A stretch of DNA of 64,000 nt from Fibrobacter sp. (GTDB lineage Bacteria > Fibrobacterota > Fibrobacteria > Fibrobacterales > Fibrobacteraceae). Below, in pieces: positions 61,358 to 64,000 of this stretch (positions within the stretch are counted from its first letter, which is position 1; each line of letters opens with the position of its first letter). The stretch covers positions 40,547-104,546 of the forward strand of contig NZ_JAFWOM010000138.1 in assembly GCF_017545445.1 (NCBI RefSeq), in the 5' to 3' direction. Under the pieces are notes generated by a model. The model ran no database searches, was not told the DNA's origin, and saw nothing but the letters and a program-made list of their open reading frames with translations. The position numbers and the translations under genes are program-made.

Positions 61358-61578
61358 GCTTATTTTGTTCTAAATTTCGTGATGATAATCACGAGGTAGA
61401 AAAGGTAAATTTTATTGAGTGAAGAAATAAGAAAAAGGAAAGAACCAAACCGCAGACTAATTGGTATATTTGGAGTGTTGAGATTGGTTGGAAGGGTAAA
61501 TCCTGAAACGACTTTATCATTGCTCCCCTCCTGATAGGTTCAAGGTTCTGGAAACCGCTCAATATTTTCTCCTTCTTA
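61358..61578 (+). other. Intergenic region ending in a terminator, possible small RNA
   Basis: No reading frame in this region looks real. The sequence is of normal complexity, ends directly at a strong terminator (61579-61611) and does not match RNase P, tmRNA, SRP or 6S RNA patterns that I could recognise. It could be a small RNA, or a long 3' untranslated region of the upstream gene. Confidence 0.25.
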
Positions 61579-61611
61579 GGAAAGGGCCCTTTGGGGTCCT
61601 TTCTCTTTTTT
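61579..61611 (+). terminator. Strong intrinsic terminator
   Basis: GAAAGGGCCC (61580-61589) and GGGTCCTTTC (61594-61603) form a 10-bp stem around TTTG, followed by a T run. It lies 222 bases after the upstream stop codon and just before the FISUMP lipoprotein gene. Confidence 0.9.
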
Positions 61612-61648
61612 TACTATTGTTGGCATTGTGTTAAAGAAGGGATTTACT

Positions 61649-62941
61649 ATGAATTGTTTTTTTTCTTTGCCGAATTCTGTTGGGGGTGTTGGCGTCGTGG
61701 CAGCTTCGCTTGCGTTTTTGCTTTCTGCTTGCGGAGATGATTCCGGCAACAACAGCGAAATCAATGCGAATGATTTTTCTTTGCAAGTGAAATCTATTGA
61801 TGAACTTCCTAACTGTAGCAAAAACCTTGATGGCGATTCCTCTTGGGTCGTGAATGAATCTGCTGTCTTTGTTTGTAAAGACCGCAAGTGGGAAAAGCGT
61901 GAAAAAGATGATGAACCCGAAAGCTCGTCGTCTGCGGCAAAGAAAAGCGAATCAAGTAGCAGCAAAAAGGGTAAATCATCCAGTGCTGTTGCGTCAAGTA
62001 ATAGTGCAAAGTCAAGTGACTCCAAAGAAAAAAAATCGTCTTCGAGTCAAATGCAAAAAATTTCTTCATCAAGTGCTAAACAGGTTGTTTCTTCGTCTAG
62101 CGTGAAACAAGAAACGTCCTCGTCAAGTCGTGCTGCTTTATCGTCTTCGGCATTGGCCGAAAAAATATGTAGCAGCAGTACTGCAAAATCCAACAGTAGC
62201 GTAACCTCGGTTTCTTCTAGTGTTTCGTCTTTGTCTTCTTCAGTTATTCCAAGCTCATCAAGTGTCACTCCATCTTCTTCTAGTGTTGCACTTTTGTCTT
62301 CTTCCGTCATTCTCAGTTTATCCAGCAGTTCAAAGGACTCTGTTGGCTCTGAGCAAGGTCGAAGCGAGTCTGCCGAAGAGTCTTCATCTTCTGTTAAACT
62401 CAGCTCTTCTAGTGTCATCTTGAGCGAAGTCGAAGGGATTCTTACTGACTCTCGTGACGGTCAAACCTACAAAACGGTCGTCATCGGCTCACAGACATGG
62501 ATGGCACAGAACTTGAACTACGTAAGGGCAGGCAGCTATTGCTATATGGATGCATCATTTTATTGTGCTGAGTATGGTCGCCTTTACACGTGGAATGCAG
62601 CGAGAACAGCATGTCCGAGTGGTTGGCATTTGCCGTCAAAAGATGAATTCGAAATGTTGTTCTCTGCCGTTGGGGGCCAATCTATAGCGGGCAAGATGCT
62701 TAAGTCTACTAGTGTAAATGGTACGGATGCCTACTCGTTCTCGGCGTTGCTCGCTGGCCTCAGGTTCAATGGAGGGTATTTCACCGACATGGGGAATTAC
62801 GCGCATTTCTGGAGTTCTACAGAGTACAAGTACGACAACAACAATGCGTATAACATGTATTTGCACAACAGCGAAGACAATGCACACCTGCCCGACTACA
62901 GCAAGGACTTAGGGTTTTCTGTTCGTTGTGTTAAAGATTAG
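61649..62941 (+). CDS. Lipoprotein with serine-rich linker and C-terminal FISUMP domain
   Basis: AAGGGA precedes the ATG at 61649; a GTG at 61628 is less likely. The signal peptide ends AFLLSACGDD (lipidated Cys near residue 28). A small domain (about 35-80) with two Cys (LPNCSKN, VFVCKDRKWEK) is followed by a very long Ser-rich linker (about 87-255). The C-terminal domain (about 265-430) has the Fibrobacter paralogous pattern: DGQTYKTVVIGSQTWMAQNLNY, GRLYTWNAA, CPSGWHLPSKDEF and a closing GFSVRCVKD. These proteins are abundant in Fibrobacter and their function is unknown. The segment VILSEVEG (residues 256-263), at the border of linker and domain, is encoded by an element of the dispersed family C type. 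Confidence 0.9.
   Translation: MNCFFSLPNSVGGVGVVAASLAFLLSACGDDSGNNSEINANDFSLQVKSIDELPNCSKNLDGDSSWVVNESAVFVCKDRKWEKREKDDEPESSSSAAKKSESSSSKKGKSSSAVASSNSAKSSDSKEKKSSSSQMQKISSSSAKQVVSSSSVKQETSSSSRAALSSSALAEKICSSSTAKSNSSVTSVSSSVSSLSSSVIPSSSSVTPSSSSVALLSSSVILSLSSSSKDSVGSEQGRSESAEESSSSVKLSSSSVILSEVEGILTDSRDGQTYKTVVIGSQTWMAQNLNYVRAGSYCYMDASFYCAEYGRLYTWNAARTACPSGWHLPSKDEFEMLFSAVGGQSIAGKMLKSTSVNGTDAYSFSALLAGLRFNGGYFTDMGNYAHFWSSTEYKYDNNNAYNMYLHNSEDNAHLPDYSKDLGFSVRCVKD
62414..62441 (+). repeat. Family C repeat core, in frame inside a coding sequence
   Basis: GTCATCTTGAGCGAAGTCGA plus AGGGATT is in frame with the lipoprotein gene. It resembles the intergenic core at 8111-8155 and 63052-63113 (TGAGCxxGTCGAAG). 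Confidence 0.55.
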
Positions 62942-63008
62942 TTGCGGTGAGCCATCGGCGATGAGCTATGAAAATGTATGGGGCTTGCCGAAGGCTCCTA
63001 AATGACGT

Positions 63009-63036
63009 AAAAAAATCCGCGCAATCGCGCGGACTT
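63009..63036 (-). terminator. Intrinsic terminator of threonine synthase
   Basis: TCCGCGC (63016-63022) and GCGCGGA (63027-63033) form a stem; on the minus strand a run of seven T follows. It lies about 105 bases past the thrC stop. Confidence 0.85.
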
Positions 63037-63051
63037 TCTAATAACCAATGA

Positions 63052-63113
63052 CCCCTTCGACAAGCTCAGGGACCTATATAAGGTTGGTACCTGTACTGAG
63101 TTGAGTCGAAGTA
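63052..63113. repeat. Dispersed intergenic repeat, family C, double copy
   Basis: CCCCTTCGACAAGCTCAGGG and, 40 bases on, TGAGTTGAGTCGAAG are opposite-strand versions of the TGAGCxxGTCGAAG core. They lie between the terminator and the end of thrC, so they are probably transcribed in the thrC 3' untranslated region. Confidence 0.55.
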
Positions 63114-63139
63114 AGCCTGCCGAACCAAACCTCTGTCTA

Positions 63140-64000
63140 CTATCTACGGCGTGCTGCCATTTCTTTCTTCAAGATGTCCATGACGGCGCCGATTTCGGCG
63201 GGGGCCTTGAATACCGGGTTTGCGAACTTGCTTGCAATGTCTGCGAGCTTTTGTTCGTGGTAAGCGACCTTGAATTCCGTGAACTTGAGGCCGTGCGCCG
63301 TGCTGATGACGACGACGTTTTCGTCCTTCGCAATCTTGCCTGCGGCACAGAGCTTTTCGAGAGCGCCGAGAGCGACACCCGTGTGCGGGCAGCAGTAGAG
63401 GCCGATGCGGTCGCCGCGGTGGGCTGCGTTTGCGAGTTCTTCTTCAGTGACGCTTACGACCATGCCGTTTGTCTTCTGGATGGCGCGTACGGCCTTCGGA
63501 TAGCTGACCGGGTTACCGATCTGGATTGCAGATGCGAGAGTCTTCTTGGCCTGAACCGGTTCGAGCTTGTCGAAGCCACGTTCGTATGCTTGGAAGAACG
63601 GATTGGCATTTTCGGCCTGAGCAACGATGATGCGCGGGATGCGGTCGATGAGGCCCATGGCTTTGCAGTCTTCGAAGCCCTTGGCGAGTGCACTCACGTT
63701 ACCGAGGTTTCCGCCCGGGATAATCACGGTGTCCGGAACGGTCCAGCCGAGTTCCTGGCAGATTTCCGGAGAAATCGTCTTTTGGCCTTCGACGCGGAGG
63801 CTGTTCATCGAGTTTGCGAGGTAAATGCGATTGTCCTTCGTGACTTCCTGAACAATCTTCATGCAACCGTCAAAGTCGGTGTCGAGCGCAAGCACGATGC
63901 TGCCGTTGCTAATCGGCTGGATGAGCTGTGCGGTGCTTGTCTTGCCGGCCGGGAGGAACACGATGGAAGGAATGCCTGCCTTAGCGCAGTAGGCGCTGAG
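63140..64000 (-). CDS. thrC: Threonine synthase, C-terminal part (partial)
   Basis: The frame is open to the window edge; the visible part has 286 residues and the N-terminus with the PLP lysine lies outside. ThrC makes threonine from O-phosphohomoserine. Visible family segments are [26 protein letters not shown], the phosphate-binding Gly-rich loop [14 protein letters not shown], and the C-terminal [16 protein letters not shown] and [11 protein letters not shown]. It ends in MAARRR. Codon use is typical of the well-expressed genes here. Confidence 0.92.
   Translation of the reverse strand, partial: LSAYCAKAGIPSIVFLPAGKTSTAQLIQPISNGSIVLALDTDFDGCMKIVQEVTKDNRIYLANSMNSLRVEGQKTISPEICQELGWTVPDTVIIPGGNLGNVSALAKGFEDCKAMGLIDRIPRIIVAQAENANPFFQAYERGFDKLEPVQAKKTLASAIQIGNPVSYPKAVRAIQKTNGMVVSVTEEELANAAHRGDRIGLYCCPHTGVALGALEKLCAAGKIAKDENVVVISTAHGLKFTEFKVAYHEQKLADIASKFANPVFKAPAEIGAVMDILKKEMAARRR

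Noticed and set aside
61480..61580. A tRNA or a known structural RNA suggested by GGTTCAAGGTTC
   Set aside because: No cloverleaf can be drawn around it and the T-arm pattern does not continue correctly.

Overview
The window looks like a chromosomal segment of a Fibrobacter species (F. succinogenes or a close relative). The strongest clue is the lipoprotein at 61649-62941. It has a serine-rich linker followed by a C-terminal domain of the kind named after Fibrobacter succinogenes (FISUMP). Poly-serine linkers, many lipoproteins, a lipid A gene and the general base composition agree with a Gram-negative Fibrobacter. I saw no tRNA, rRNA, CRISPR array, transposase or phage gene.

Layout. 1-8057 is the distal part of a complex I operon (nuoG 3' end, nuoH to nuoN), closed by an intrinsic terminator. 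8295-11955 holds small envelope genes: a lipoprotein, a zinc-ribbon membrane protein, another lipoprotein and two tandem paralogues with a CsgG/FlgO-like N-terminal half. ispF follows at 12010. 12824-18494 is a phosphate locus in which a PhoB-PhoR pair sits between two Na+/phosphate cotransporter paralogues. 18564-19688 (minus) is a nucleotidyltransferase-like protein.

19896-46399 is the most unusual part. It contains three consecutive two-gene cassettes. Each has a PulJ/PilW-like pseudopilin of 429-470 aa and then a giant protein of about 2310-2530 aa. The giant begins with a GspK/PilX-like pseudopilin N-terminus, followed by a beta-helix-like region, conserved Cys-containing regions, an InlB-B-like repeat, a LamG-like domain, Ig-like domains and a Cys-rich C-terminus. 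My reading is a triplicated family of surface-exposed pilus or pseudopilus tip adhesins, plausibly for binding plant cell wall. No secretion or pilus motor gene lies in the window.

46540-64000 is more ordinary: an AGCS amino-acid/Na+ symporter, an LPG-synthase-like flippase-fold membrane protein, a SAM methyltransferase, a lipoprotein with duplicated LamG-like domains, a family 2 glycosyltransferase, dnaE, lpxB, mutL (convergent with lpxB), an unknown conserved-looking protein, the FISUMP lipoprotein and the 3' part of thrC. Intergenic gaps carry several families of short dispersed repeats. One of them also appears in frame inside the FISUMP lipoprotein gene.
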